In this document: positions 27,174 to 37,100 of the stretch, piece by piece
Layout of the letters: every line of letters begins with the position of its first letter
Position numbering within the stretch: position 1 is the first letter of the stretch
The notes under the pieces: model-generated
The model's input: the letters and a program-made list of their open reading frames with translations, nothing else
Told to the model about the DNA's origin: nothing
The model's database searches: none
Position numbers and translations under genes: made by a program
From: Primula veris
Lineage: Eukaryota; Streptophyta; Magnoliopsida; Ericales; Primulaceae
Assembly (NCBI GenBank): GCA_963682055.1
Contig: OY821741.1
Location: 5,401,501-5,465,500, forward strand
DNA length: 64,000 bases
Direction of reading: 5' to 3'

Positions 27174-27953
27174 CTAGGATTCGCGGCCATGCACTCTCAG
27201 GCGATAGATACACGTATGTGCAGAGTTCCCGTGATTAGAAGTGAAATTGAACCTAATCGTATCAACAACAATAGGAGTGTCTAAAACTTCGAATGTTTGC
27301 GCATTTCTCTTCTCAAGATCATAAGTGAATTCTGTCAAAAGAATCATTTGGTTAATAATATCAGGCTTATGTAACCACCCAAATATTTGACAATCTTTTG
27401 GAGCACTTGACCTGTCATAAGCGACACTCTTTGCGACATGCTCCAACGTGACAGCCTCGGGAACAATAGAGGTCCTAAGTCTAATATTCACAAACCCTGA
27501 ACTACCCTTTAAAGGAAAACACTGCCCAGGCTCACCAAAACTCGGGCTAATCATCTTCACTGAATCGTTATGAACCCCCTTTTTAACCCTTTTGAACCCC
27601 CCATACTTCGAATGCCTCACCACCACCGCCCCAGCAGACGCCAATGCATAGTCCACCTTCCCTAAACCATCAGCGGCAAACCTCTCTAACTCTCCCTCTA
27701 CAACCTCTCTCGTCACTTCCCTCACCTCATCTAATCCCACCCCATTCTTCTTCCTATATTCCTTGATAAGAATACCAGTATCCTCCTATTTCAACCATTC
27801 TCCGGTTTTAAATTCCCTCTGCAAACCCTCGATACTCACTTCAAATTTGTCGATTTTCTCCACCAATTTCTTATCTTTCTCGTCGATTTCCGTTTCTAAA
27901 TCCTTTCTAACTTCATTTAAGCCTTTTTGGAGCTTTTTATCTACTACCTCGAC
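27174..27953 (-). pseudogene. SUN-domain protein, C-terminal exon only, with an in-frame stop
   Basis: From an AG acceptor at 27954-27955 the exon encodes a coiled coil (VEVVDKKLQKGLNEVRKDLE) and a full SUN domain: [78 protein letters not shown] and [14 protein letters not shown] proteins sit in the inner nuclear membrane and bind KASH partners to link nucleus and cytoskeleton. A TAG at 27786-27788 (after EWLK) breaks the coiled coil. No exon with the nucleoplasmic part and transmembrane helix is found in the following 1.5 kb upstream. Without them the protein could not be anchored, so this is a fragment. The SUN domain itself has no break. Confidence 0.8.
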
Positions 27954-28349
27954 CTGAAGCAATAAAGCAAAAATGAAAAATTAACATAAGCTAACTGACC
28001 ATATACCACTAATTACAAGAAAACATCAGAAATTAGATAGACAACACCATATAAGCCTTTAAAATTAATGGAGTTATGGAGACAAAGGACAACAGTACTA
28101 CCTTTTATCATTTAATTTTCTTTAATATTCAGATCCATATTTGTAGATTTCATTTCTAATGTACAAAGAGGATACTAAATAGAATATATATATTTTAAAG
28201 GGGTTTATTTGTGTTGTGAATCATACTATTAATATAAGCAAACTTAAGATGTCCAGCCAAATTTTAATCAATTTTTTGTGTGAATCATACTATTTACTTA
28301 GTATGTTTTCACTTAAAAATAAGGAACTTGTGTTTTGTGTAAATCTTCA

Positions 28350-28790
28350 AAAAAAAAAAAAAAACTTGTGTTTGTATAGCAAGTATATTTTACAGGAAAA
28401 TTAAGAATAGTAAGAAAAAACTTGTGTGTTGTGTAGTAAGTACATTCTAGAGGAAAATTAAGAATAGTAAGAAAAAACTTATGTGTTGTGTAGTAAGTAG
28501 GGCGGGGATCGGTCCGATTTGGTTCGGTTTTTGGCAAAACCGAAACCGAGCAGGTTTTTCCGGTCCGGTTTCGGTCTTTTTCGGTATTTTTGGTATTTCC
28601 GATTTGTCGGTTTTTTTCGGTTCGGGTTTATTGTAAACCGATCCGAAAAGGTTTCGATTTTTCGGTTTCGCTCTTTTTTGATTCGGTTATCGGTTCGGTT
28701 CGGTTCGGTTTTTCTGGGTTTTGACCCAAGCCCTGGTAGTAAGTACATTCTAGAGGAGAAGAATAGTAAGAAAAAAGTTGTGTTTATGTA
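28350..28790. repeat. About 60-bp tandem repeat interrupted by a MITE
   Basis: Units containing AAAAAACTTGTG, AAGTACATTCTAGAGG and AAAATTAAGAATAGTAAG recur at about 28360, 28418 and 28473, and resume after the inserted element at 28736. Three to four units are present. Confidence 0.75.
28498..28735. mobile_element. hAT-type MITE with 8-bp target-site duplication
   Basis: The 238-bp element starts TAGGGCGGGGATCGG and ends GACCCAAGCCCTG, giving short imperfect terminal inverted repeats (TAGGGC against CAGGGC). It is flanked by the perfect 8-bp duplication GTAGTAAG at 28490-28497 and 28736-28743. Its interior is made of CGGTTCGGTTTTTCGG-like repeats typical of non-autonomous plant hAT elements. 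Confidence 0.8.
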
Positions 28791-29559
28791 AGAAGCACTC
28801 TCACCGTTATCAAATAAGTTTTCACTTCGAAAATACATGGTACACTCAACTAACCATTTTTTCATATCTAAATTATCGAAATGAAAAATTTAAAATTCCG
28901 TAATATTTTGAAAGAATTTTTTCCGACAATCTAGATATGAGAAAATTAATAGTCAAAATTGCATGTTTTTTCATAATTGACACTTATTTAGAGACGAAGT
29001 AAATATATTTTAAAGGGGTTTATTTGTGTTGTGAATCATACTATTAATATAATAAAACTTAAGAGGCCATCCAAATTTTAACCAATTTTATTAAAAATAC
29101 TCTGACTCTATTTTAATAATTACCGATGTATCTAATCTAATTAATTAACAATTTATACTCACTATATTTTTCTAATTACAGATATAACATAAATTAATTA
29201 AAAATTCGTTTCAACCTGTATAACTAGAATAAATTATATCAAATCTAAATATTATGTTCAAATCTAAATATTCACCTATAAATTTTAATAGTATACTAAG
29301 TATAGTTATATACACAGGGTGGCATAAAAAATAAAAAGTAAAAAAAGTAGCAAATAATAAAAAAGGAAATTGCATGCGTATTTTGCGTCCATTAGTAGAA
29401 GATTTTACTACACGACAAACCTGCTTCAATGCAATCTAAACATAACATTACTACAAAACTAGAAAGCAAGAAATATATATACAACTGCTACTACTATTAC
29501 TATTACTAGTACGTATACGCTATCATTCGATCTCTTTATATATATATACAAACAAGGAA
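28791..29559. other. Upstream region of TPP
   Basis: AT-rich DNA with a duplicated segment: TTTAAAGGGGTTTATTTGTG near 28195 recurs near 29010. Just before the TPP start is CTCTTTATATATATATAC (29533-29550), which may serve as TATA-containing promoter or leader. No upstream SUN exon is seen here. Confidence 0.4.
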
Positions 29560-32500
29560 ATGGTGAGACGATCCCTCTTAGGCGAGCCGTGGATTGCAAA
29601 TCCGGATGCAGCCCCTGCTCCGTCTCCGTCTCCGTCCTCACCACCGTCCAAAGAATTCGATTGGCGGTGGTGGATGCCAATGGGGATACTGATAGTCATT
29701 TTAGTTTCACCATTCTTTTACTGGGGGTGGCGTCTCTGGAACAAAAAGAACAAGAAGCCCATTCCCGTCACTCAAAATGATCGTAAGTATATTCCCTAAA
29801 TATTAGTGCATTTGTTCGGTTCTTACTTGGATTGGAGTTTTTTTATTTATTTATAGAGATTTGGATTTTTATGAGGTGAAAACTGTGATGCTGCTAATGT
29901 AAAGTATCATTCTGTCCTAGGCTTATGTTTATATTTTTTATCCATATTTTATTATATTTTGTTAATTTCTTTATAAATACGTTACAGATTTACGGTTTTA
30001 TGTTTGTGATATAGTGAATATATTGTGAATGAGCATGTCATGTCTATTCCGAACCCTTTAATTTTATTTACGATTTCCCTATTAACATTTTGATATTTTT
30101 AAGCGCAACCCTATTGAATTTTTTGGGAAGTGAAGGGTTGTCTTGTCTGCTTTTATAATTTGTCATTGTAATTAGAAAAGGGGGTTTGTTTTCTGGAAAT
30201 TAAGCAATGTGATAAGAAAGAGCTAGGGTTAAATGATTTTGGCAATTAACTCTCTATTACCTGTGAATTCTTCTTCTATATGCAGGCACTTTGGACAAGT
30301 CTGGAATAAATATTGCCCTTAAGCGAGTGAGTTCTCTTAAAACAATAAATTACAATTTATATCTTCAGAATTTTGTATTATTTGTTCTTACATCCCACTT
30401 ACCTACCAAGTGCTTCTTTGTTGAACTGTTTGATTGTCTTTTACAAGTCTTAATTTATCAGACTTATCTCGTTTAGAGCACAACAGATCAAGTTTCTTAA
30501 TTACTATCAGTATTCGGACTTGTTCTATATGTATATATGTCACTTTATTTGGTTAAAATGTGCAAACCAGACAATCCCTTTGTTAATTAGACTATTACGA
30601 CAACGACTTTGTTGGGTTAATTAGACTATTATTGTGCGTTTTTTGCGTGTTTTAAAATGATAACTTTTACTGTCTTAGTCTACCATGGATTTTTATGGGG
30701 CTTACTATTTGGACAGAGAAGGTTAAGTTTCAGGAAAAGCTACTAAATTATTTCCTTTGATTCATATTTCCTTTTGGTTAGATTTCCTTTATTTCTGCAG
30801 TTTGGATAATAATGTCTAGTGTTGTATGGATCTTATGAAAATGTGTAGGAATGTTTGGGAATTTTTTGTAAACAGCGTACTTATAAGCTGTGATCGTTGC
30901 TTGTAATGACTGGGTTAGGTCCCAACTTATGTGAATATAATGGGGTACTTAGTCCCTTTGCCTTGAAAAAAAAAAAAGTTTACCATGGATTTTTTTTTTC
31001 TAATTTGGAGTATTATTTATTTGTTTAAAGGTATGTCACCCTTCTGCTTTGACAATGTTTGATGAGATTATATCAGCATCGCAAGGGAAACAAATTCTCA
31101 TGTTTCTTGATTATGATGGCACTTTGTCTCCTATTGTCGAAGACCCTGACCGAGCTTTTATGAGTATCGAGGTTCGTTCTCTAGGCCACTTGGTTTAAAA
31201 CATTTTAATCTGTTGAGAAAGTATATTGTAATTATGTCTATATTTCTCTTATCAACAGATGAGAGAGGCCGTGAGCGATGCATCGGAGTATTTTCCTACT
31301 GCTATAGTCAGTGGCAGGAGTAGAACCAAGGTACATATTTTCTCACATATACAATACTTAAACAACAACAAAAAAAAGACAATGAAAATATCCAACAAAA
31401 TTTTAAGGTGTCCAACTCTGAATTTGTGCCTTCTCAAAAACAAAACAAAAAACTTGAATTTAGTTAGTTTTGAAAATATCCTACAAAAATTTGAGGTGTC
31501 AACTCTGAATTTGTTCATTTTCAAAACCAAAAAAAAAAAAAAAAACTCTGAATTTAGTTTTAGAGAACATGGATCCATCATTTTGCTTTTTAGAAATAAT
31601 GTACAGTTGACATATCAGTTTTTTATAAAACTATGCAAGTTTTGTGTTTGTCCATCATTACTACTCTTAAATAACTTAAAACCATTTTTTTCGTATTTTT
31701 TAGTACAGCATTTTTAAAATGACATGGGCTTTAAATATTGCAGGTTTACGACTTTGTGAGACTACCCCAGCTTTACTATGCTGGTAGTCATGGTATGGAC
31801 ATACAGGGACCAGCTCAGGTGAGGGGAAAATGCTACATTTAACTTACCATAATTATTTACTTAAGACTGTATTTTTATAGTACATTTTTTCTGAAAAAAC
31901 GCACAAACCGTACATTTTTTGTACGAACCGTACATTTAATCTACGGTTTGGGCTGAATTGCAATTTTTTTGAATTTCAGGGACTGAAATGTAATTTCTGT
32001 AAACTTCAGGCAAATCATACATTTAATCTACGGTTTGGACTGAATTGCAATTTTTACAAAATGCAGGGACTGAAATGTGATTTCTTCAAACTTCAGCCAA
32101 ACCGTACATTTAATCTCTGGTTTGGCTGAAGTTTGCAGAAATTACATTTCAGTCCCTGAATTTCGAAAAAATTGCAAATTAGTCCAAAAAAAATAAAATT
32201 TTGAAATTAAACATTTTTGAATTTTTTTTGAAATTAAATTTTTTTTATCTGTATTTGTGTAAGTCTATGTTTGTGTTTATTTTGAGAGATTGTTAGAATT
32301 GACCAATTTTATATAAAAAAAAAAATCATGTTTAAAAGATTTATATAAAAAAGTTATGTTTAAAAGACTTATAATTTTTATAAAAAGTTTCTTTTTATTT
32401 TAAATATACGAATAGGGAATTTAGTTTTTTCTATAAAAAAAAATTCATGTTTAATTTCAAATTGTTTTTTTGGGACTAATTTGCAAGTTTTTCGAAATTC

Positions 32501-35500
32501 AGGGACTGAAATGTAATTTCTGGAAACTTCAGCCAAACCAGAGATTAAATGTACGGTTTGGCTGAAGTTTGCAGAAATTACATTTCAGTCCCTGCATTTT
32601 GTAAAAATTGCAATTCAGTTCAAACCGTAGATTAAATGTACGGTTTGCCTGAAGTTTACAGAAATTACATTTCAGTCTCTGAAATTCAAAAAAATTACAA
32701 TTCAGCCCAAACCGTAGATTAAATGTACGGTTCGTACAAAAAATGTACGGTTTGTGTGTTTTTTCAGAAAAAATGGAGTATAAAAATCCAGCCTCTATTT
32801 ACTTTTTTGTAGTTATTATTGTATAATTGTATATTTATTTGTATGGTCAGGGAAGCCAAAGAGTCATGTGCCAGCCTGCTTTAGAGTTTCTTCCATTGAT
32901 AGATGAGGTTATACATATATTTATATTTAATTTTGGGTTTTACACGTTCGATAAATCAAACTATCTATTTTTAACGATTTGAATATTTATGTTTCAGTTT
33001 TTTTTAATTTGGGTAACAAACTATAATAAGTTTCCAATTTATATAGCTCCGTCTAAATTAATCATGAAATCATGTACATTTGACAAACGTTAATTTGATA
33101 GCGTAATTGATAATTTTGCACAAAAATATGTTATAATATAAAAATATTTCCCTCAATTTTACACATAATAAAAATCAGCATATAGTCAAAATTTTAAAAA
33201 AATAGTTGTTTTAAAATGATATATTTCGATACAGAATAACAAAATTAGCGTGTGACGTGATGGTCTTTGTGACATGATACTAAGTAATATTACAGTTTGC
33301 GGCATAAGCAAACTTATTATTTCCGGGAAAAATGCTAAAATGGTACATAACTTATCAACTTTTAGTGATTTGGTACATAACCTAACACACTTTCTAATTT
33401 GGTACCCAACCTATACATTTCGCTCTAATTTGGTACCCAACCTAACACTTTTTCTAATTTGGTATCTAACCTATACGTTTCGATCTAATTTGGTACCCAA
33501 CCTATACGTATACAATCCAATTAAGGAACTCAATCTGTCTTCGATCATCGGTTTTTAACTCATAGGTTGGGTAACAAATTAGAAAAAAATGTTATGTTGT
33601 GTACCAAATTATAAAAAAGTGTTAGGTTGGGTACCAAATTAGCGAGAAATGTATAGGTCGGATACCAATTTCGAAAGTGTGTTAGGATGGATACCAAATC
33701 AGTAAAAGTTAATAGGTTGGATATCATTTTAACAATTTCCCCTATTTTTTTCTCTATTTACTTTCAAATGGTTAATAATTTATCTCATGAATTTACAGAT
33801 TTACAATATTTTGGTAGAGAAAACCAAAATGACTCCAGGCGCATTTGTCGAAAATAATAAATTCTGTGTAACTGTGCATTTTCGCCGCGTTGACGAAAAG
33901 GTAAATTTGTTGAAAATAGTTTTTAGTTAAAGTTAAAGATATTACTATCATTTAGTTGTATTTTGTAGCTTTTATATCATAAGATACTCATCTTATAGTT
34001 TTATATAACAATAAGGACCAGTGATGAAAATATGGATTTTGTAGCTTTCATTTAGTTGTATTTTGTGGGGATTTTGTTCGCTGGTTTAGGGTGTTTGCTG
34101 AATTGGGGATTTTGTTCCCTGAATTGGGGATTTTGTAGCTTTCATTTAGTTGTATTTTGTTTGCTGGTTTAGGGTTTCTGTTCGCTGAATTGAGGAATTT
34201 GTTCGCTGAATTAGGGATTATGTTAGCTGAATTGGGGATTTTGTTAGCTGAATTAGGGATTATGTTAGCTGAATTGGGGATTTTGTAGCTTTCATTTAGT
34301 TGTATTTTGTGGGGATTTTGTTCGCTGGTTTAGGGTGTTTGCTGAATTGGGGATTTTGTTCCCTGAATTGGGGATTTTGTAGCTTTCATTTAGTTGTATT
34401 TTGTTTGCTGGTTTAGGGTTTCTGTTCGCTGAATTGAGGAATTTGTTCGCTGAATTGGGGATTATGTTAGCTGAATTGGGGATTTTGTTAGCTGAATTAG
34501 GGATTATGTTAGCTGAATTGGGGATTTTGTAGCTTTCATTTAGTTGTATTTTGTGGGGATTTTGTTCGCTGGTTTAGGGTGTTTGCTGAATTGGGGATTT
34601 TGTTCCCTGAATTGGGGATTTTGTAGCTTTCATTTAGTTGTATTTTGTTTGCTGGTTTAGGGTTTCTGTTCGCTGAATTGAAGAATTTGTTCGCTGAATT
34701 GGGGATTATGTTAGCTGAATTGGGAATTTTGTTAGCTGAATTAGGGATTATGTTAGCTGAATTGGGGATTTTGTTAGCTGAATTAGGGATTATGTTAGCT
34801 GAATTGGGGATTTTGTTCGCTGAATTGGGGATTTTGTAGCTTTCATTTAGTTGTATTTTGTGAAGATTTTGTTCGCTGGTTTAGGGTGTTAGCTGAATTG
34901 GGGATTATGTTAGCTGAATTGGGGATTATGTTAGCTGAATTGGGGATTTTGTTAGCTGAATTAGGGATTTTGTTCGCTGAATTGGGGATTTTGTAGCTTT
35001 CATTTAGTTGTATTTTGTGAGGATTTTGTTTGCTGGTTTAGGGTGTTCGCTGAATTGGGGATTTTGTTCGCTGAATTGGGGATTTTGTTAGCTGAATTGG
35101 GGATTATGTTCGCTGAATTGGGGATTTTGTTCGCTGAATTGGGGTTTTAATCGTTGAATTGAGAATTTGTTTAAAATCAAGGATTTGGGTGAACTTAAGT
35201 ATTTTCTGGGTTTGGAAGTTGCTCATAGTTGTAAGGGAATTTGTTTGAATCAGAGAAAGTTTACCGTTGAACTTCTTTCTGAAGTTGGATGTTTGGGCTC
35301 TAAACCAGTTCAATTTCCCGTGCCAACCAATTTGAAACTCACACATGATTCAGCTTTGTTACCTGATGCGACTTCCTATTTGAAACCAATTTGAAAATCG
35401 CAAGTTGCAGACTTATTTACCAAAGCTTTGGGTCTTCAGCTATTCAACTTTTGAAAGTCCAAGTTGGGAATGCTTAATCTGCATTGTCCACCTTGAGAGG

Positions 35501-36623
35501 GGTGTGTTAGATATATCATGTAGTTGTATTTTGTAGCTTTTATATCATAAGGTACTCATCTAATAGTTTTATAGAACAATAAGGACCAGTGATGTAAATA
35601 TGGATTCTGTTATAACTGTCAGCTAACGAACAGTATATAAGCTCAATAACTGACTACGAAATACCATCTGGTTAATTTGTTTCTCTCGTTTTCTTGATTT
35701 TCTCTCTCTAAAAGTGTTGTATAAATCTATGGAAATCATAGATTTTACAGTTAAGAATCTTTAAAATGGTTACAAGTGTTTTATTTAAAATAAATGAGCT
35801 AAATATTCCTTATTATAACAGAATTGGAGTTATTTAGAGGAGCAAGTAAAGACGGTACTCAATAACTACCCAAATCTAAGAACGTCAAACGGTCGCAAGG
35901 TATGAATTACTAATTAGAAAACTGATACTCTTTTAATTTATTAAAGTCACTTGGTAAGTATACCTATTTATATGTATATATATGCAGGTTTTGGAGATCC
36001 GACCAACAATTAAATGGGACAAGGGAAATGCAGTTGAATTTTTATTAAAGTCACTTGGTAAGTATACCTATTTATATGTATATATATGCAAGCGTATAAA
36101 AGCACAAAGGTTTAAAATTTGACATTCCGGCCTGTTGTAATATTTTCCTTTTGGTGTTGTTTCAGGTTATGAGAATTCAAAGAATGTTTATCCTATATAT
36201 ATTGGGGATGATCGTACTGATGAAGACGCTTTTAAAGTAAATGTGTTGAATTTTTAATTTGAACAAAGTTCGTAATCCTACAAATATATTCACATAAATC
36301 TCAATTAAATTGTTTTTTTTTTTTAAATTATCAGGTGTTGCGCAAAAGAAAACAAGGACTCGGAATACTGGTTTCTAATATTCCAAAGGAAACAGATGCT
36401 TCTTATTCTTTACAAGACCCACCCGAGGTTAGCAAACTATATATAAATTCAACATTCTTTATTTGGTTTATTTCAATAATATGATCATGGTCTTATAATA
36501 TTATTGATTTATTTGCTAAGTAATTTTTGATAACTTTATTAGGTAATGCATTTTCTCCGACGATTGGTAGAGTGGAAAAGAGAGAGAGAGAGAAAAGGAA
36601 AATTTAGTTGCTGTTCATCTTAA
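29560..36623 (+). CDS. TPP: Trehalose-6-phosphate phosphatase with N-terminal membrane segment
   Basis: Twelve exons: 29560-29782, 30286-30326, 31031-31171, 31259-31330, 31744-31818, 32851-32907, 33799-33900, 35822-35899, 35988-36057, 36166-36236, 36335-36427 and 36543-36623. Together they make 1104 bases, 367 codons plus stop, with every junction GT-AG and in phase. TPP dephosphorylates trehalose-6-phosphate, a sugar signal, to trehalose. HAD motif I is [10 protein letters not shown] (Asp115, Asp117), motif II is IVSGRSR (153-157), a conserved stretch is [10 protein letters not shown], and motif IV is [11 protein letters not shown] (Asp301, Asp302, Asp305). The C-terminal phosphatase part matches plant TPPs closely. 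Unusual is residues 1-74: a Pro/Ser/Ala tract, then [20 protein letters not shown], a probable membrane helix (about 39-60) followed by KKNKK. Plant TPPs are usually soluble. The gene appears intact despite several intronic insertions. Confidence 0.88.
30695..30980 (+). mobile_element. Non-LTR retroelement insert in TPP intron 2
   Basis: A 286-bp segment ending in a 12-base poly-A run is flanked by a 14-bp direct duplication, TACCATGGATTTTT, at 30681-30694 and 30981-30994. The 3' part (AATATAATGGGGTACTTAGT near 30940) resembles the 3' ends of plant LINEs. No coding part remains, so it is either a 5'-truncated LINE or a SINE-like insert. Confidence 0.75.
31863..32795. mobile_element. Foldback (Mutator-like) element in TPP intron 5
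   Basis: Two arms of about 330 bp, 31863-32195 and 32460-32795, are inverted copies: both contain CAAACCGTACATTTTTTGTA, TTAATCTACGGTTTGG and GGGACTGAAATG in mirrored order. The outermost bases pair as AAGACTGTATTTTTATA and GAGGCTGGATTTTTATA. A perfect 9-bp direct duplication, TATTTACTT, lies at 31854-31862 and 32796-32804, the length typical of Mutator-superfamily insertion. It encodes no protein. Within the arms the motif is itself repeated, so it may have grown by internal duplication. Confidence 0.85.
33325..33745. repeat. Second foldback repeat in TPP intron 6
   Basis: Left arm (about 33328-33515) repeats TAATTTGGTACCCAACCTA-like units of about 35-40 bp. The right arm (about 33565-33740) holds the inverted form TAGGTTGGGTACCAAATTA. 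Outer ends pair as GGGAAAAATGCTAAAATGG and GGGGAAATTGTTAAAATGA. Target-site duplication is unclear. Confidence 0.7.
33910..35760 (+). mobile_element. Internally deleted Ty1/copia remnant in TPP intron 7
   Basis: At 35167-35390 the plus strand encodes the copia reverse-transcriptase tail ([30 protein letters not shown]). At 35403-35500 follows the RNase H end ([21 protein letters not shown]) and a polypurine tract GAGAGGGGTG, then an LTR beginning TGTTAGATATATC at about 35505. The LTR segment TAGTTGTATTTTGTAGC with ATCATAAG and ACAATAAGGACCAGTGATG also occurs at 33950-34030, the remnant of the 5' LTR. Nearly all of gag, integrase and the front of RT is gone, replaced by a minisatellite. Confidence 0.8.
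34031..35160. repeat. 21-bp minisatellite with higher-order structure in TPP intron 7
   Basis: More than forty degenerate 21-bp units of the type GCTGAATTGGGGATTTTGTT (with TTAGGGATTATGTTA variants). They are grouped into about 245-bp higher-order units that each also carry the LTR-derived piece CATTTAGTTGTATTTTG, at roughly 34050, 34295 and 34545, then more irregularly. Because 21 is a multiple of three, one stretch reads as repeated [14 protein letters not shown] heptads, which I do not regard as a gene. Confidence 0.85.
35939..36090. repeat. 48-bp duplicated splice-donor module in TPP introns 8 and 9
   Basis: The segment 35939-35986 is repeated without visible change at 36043-36090. It includes exon-end TTAAAGTCACTTG, the donor GTAAGT and a TATATGCA tail. 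In intron 8 the copy supplies the functional acceptor (TATATGCAG|GTT at 35988). In the downstream copy the equivalent reads TATATGCAAG and intron 9 continues to 36165. Confidence 0.85.
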
Positions 36624-37100
36624 AAGGATCAAGACTTGCTTACCGGCCTTGATTACTTTTTGAAGAAAAGGATGATTTATTTGGTGTTCATATCCGATCG
36701 ACGATTACTCAATTTTCTTAATTACCAGTATTACTTACGTTTTGAACTTAAATCATTTACCAAGGACACGTACGTTTTAACTTTTAATTGGTGTTCATCT
36801 TCAAGACTTGCTTACCTTGATAATTACTACTGCAATATCACTTAAGGACAGCTACAAATTTATTTATTTATTTATAAGATCCATTGATGTGTCCCTTCTT
36901 TTATTTTTTTCCGTATATTTGCTCAATGGGTGACCAAGTAAATTTAAAAGAAATCACAATTACTGCTGATGCGAAAATAGCAGTTTCCCACTTTCATGTA
37001 TCACTATGTTAAAATGAAATCAATGGGTAACTAAATTTTTTTTAAAAGTACCAAGTGTACAACCAAACACAGCTTCATGATCCTCATAATCGGGCCAATC
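36624..37100. other. TPP 3' flank
   Basis: The first part repeats short pieces such as CAAGACTTGCTTACC (near 36630 and 36801) and probably includes the TPP 3' UTR. No gene is seen before the CDC5 fragment ends at 37101 on the other strand. Confidence 0.4.

Noticed and set aside
28479..28865. Minus-strand frame rich in Arg, Lys and Pro
   Set aside because: Encoded by the CGGTTCGG repeats of the hAT MITE, not by a gene.
31259..31717. 152-residue frame starting [14 protein letters not shown]
   Set aside because: Only the first 24 residues are real (TPP exon 4); the rest reads through the donor into intron 4.
34645..34839. Open frame of repeated [14 protein letters not shown] heptads
   Set aside because: It is the translation of a 21-bp minisatellite inside the TPP intron; the array stays open in this frame only because 21 is a multiple of three, and it has no gene structure.
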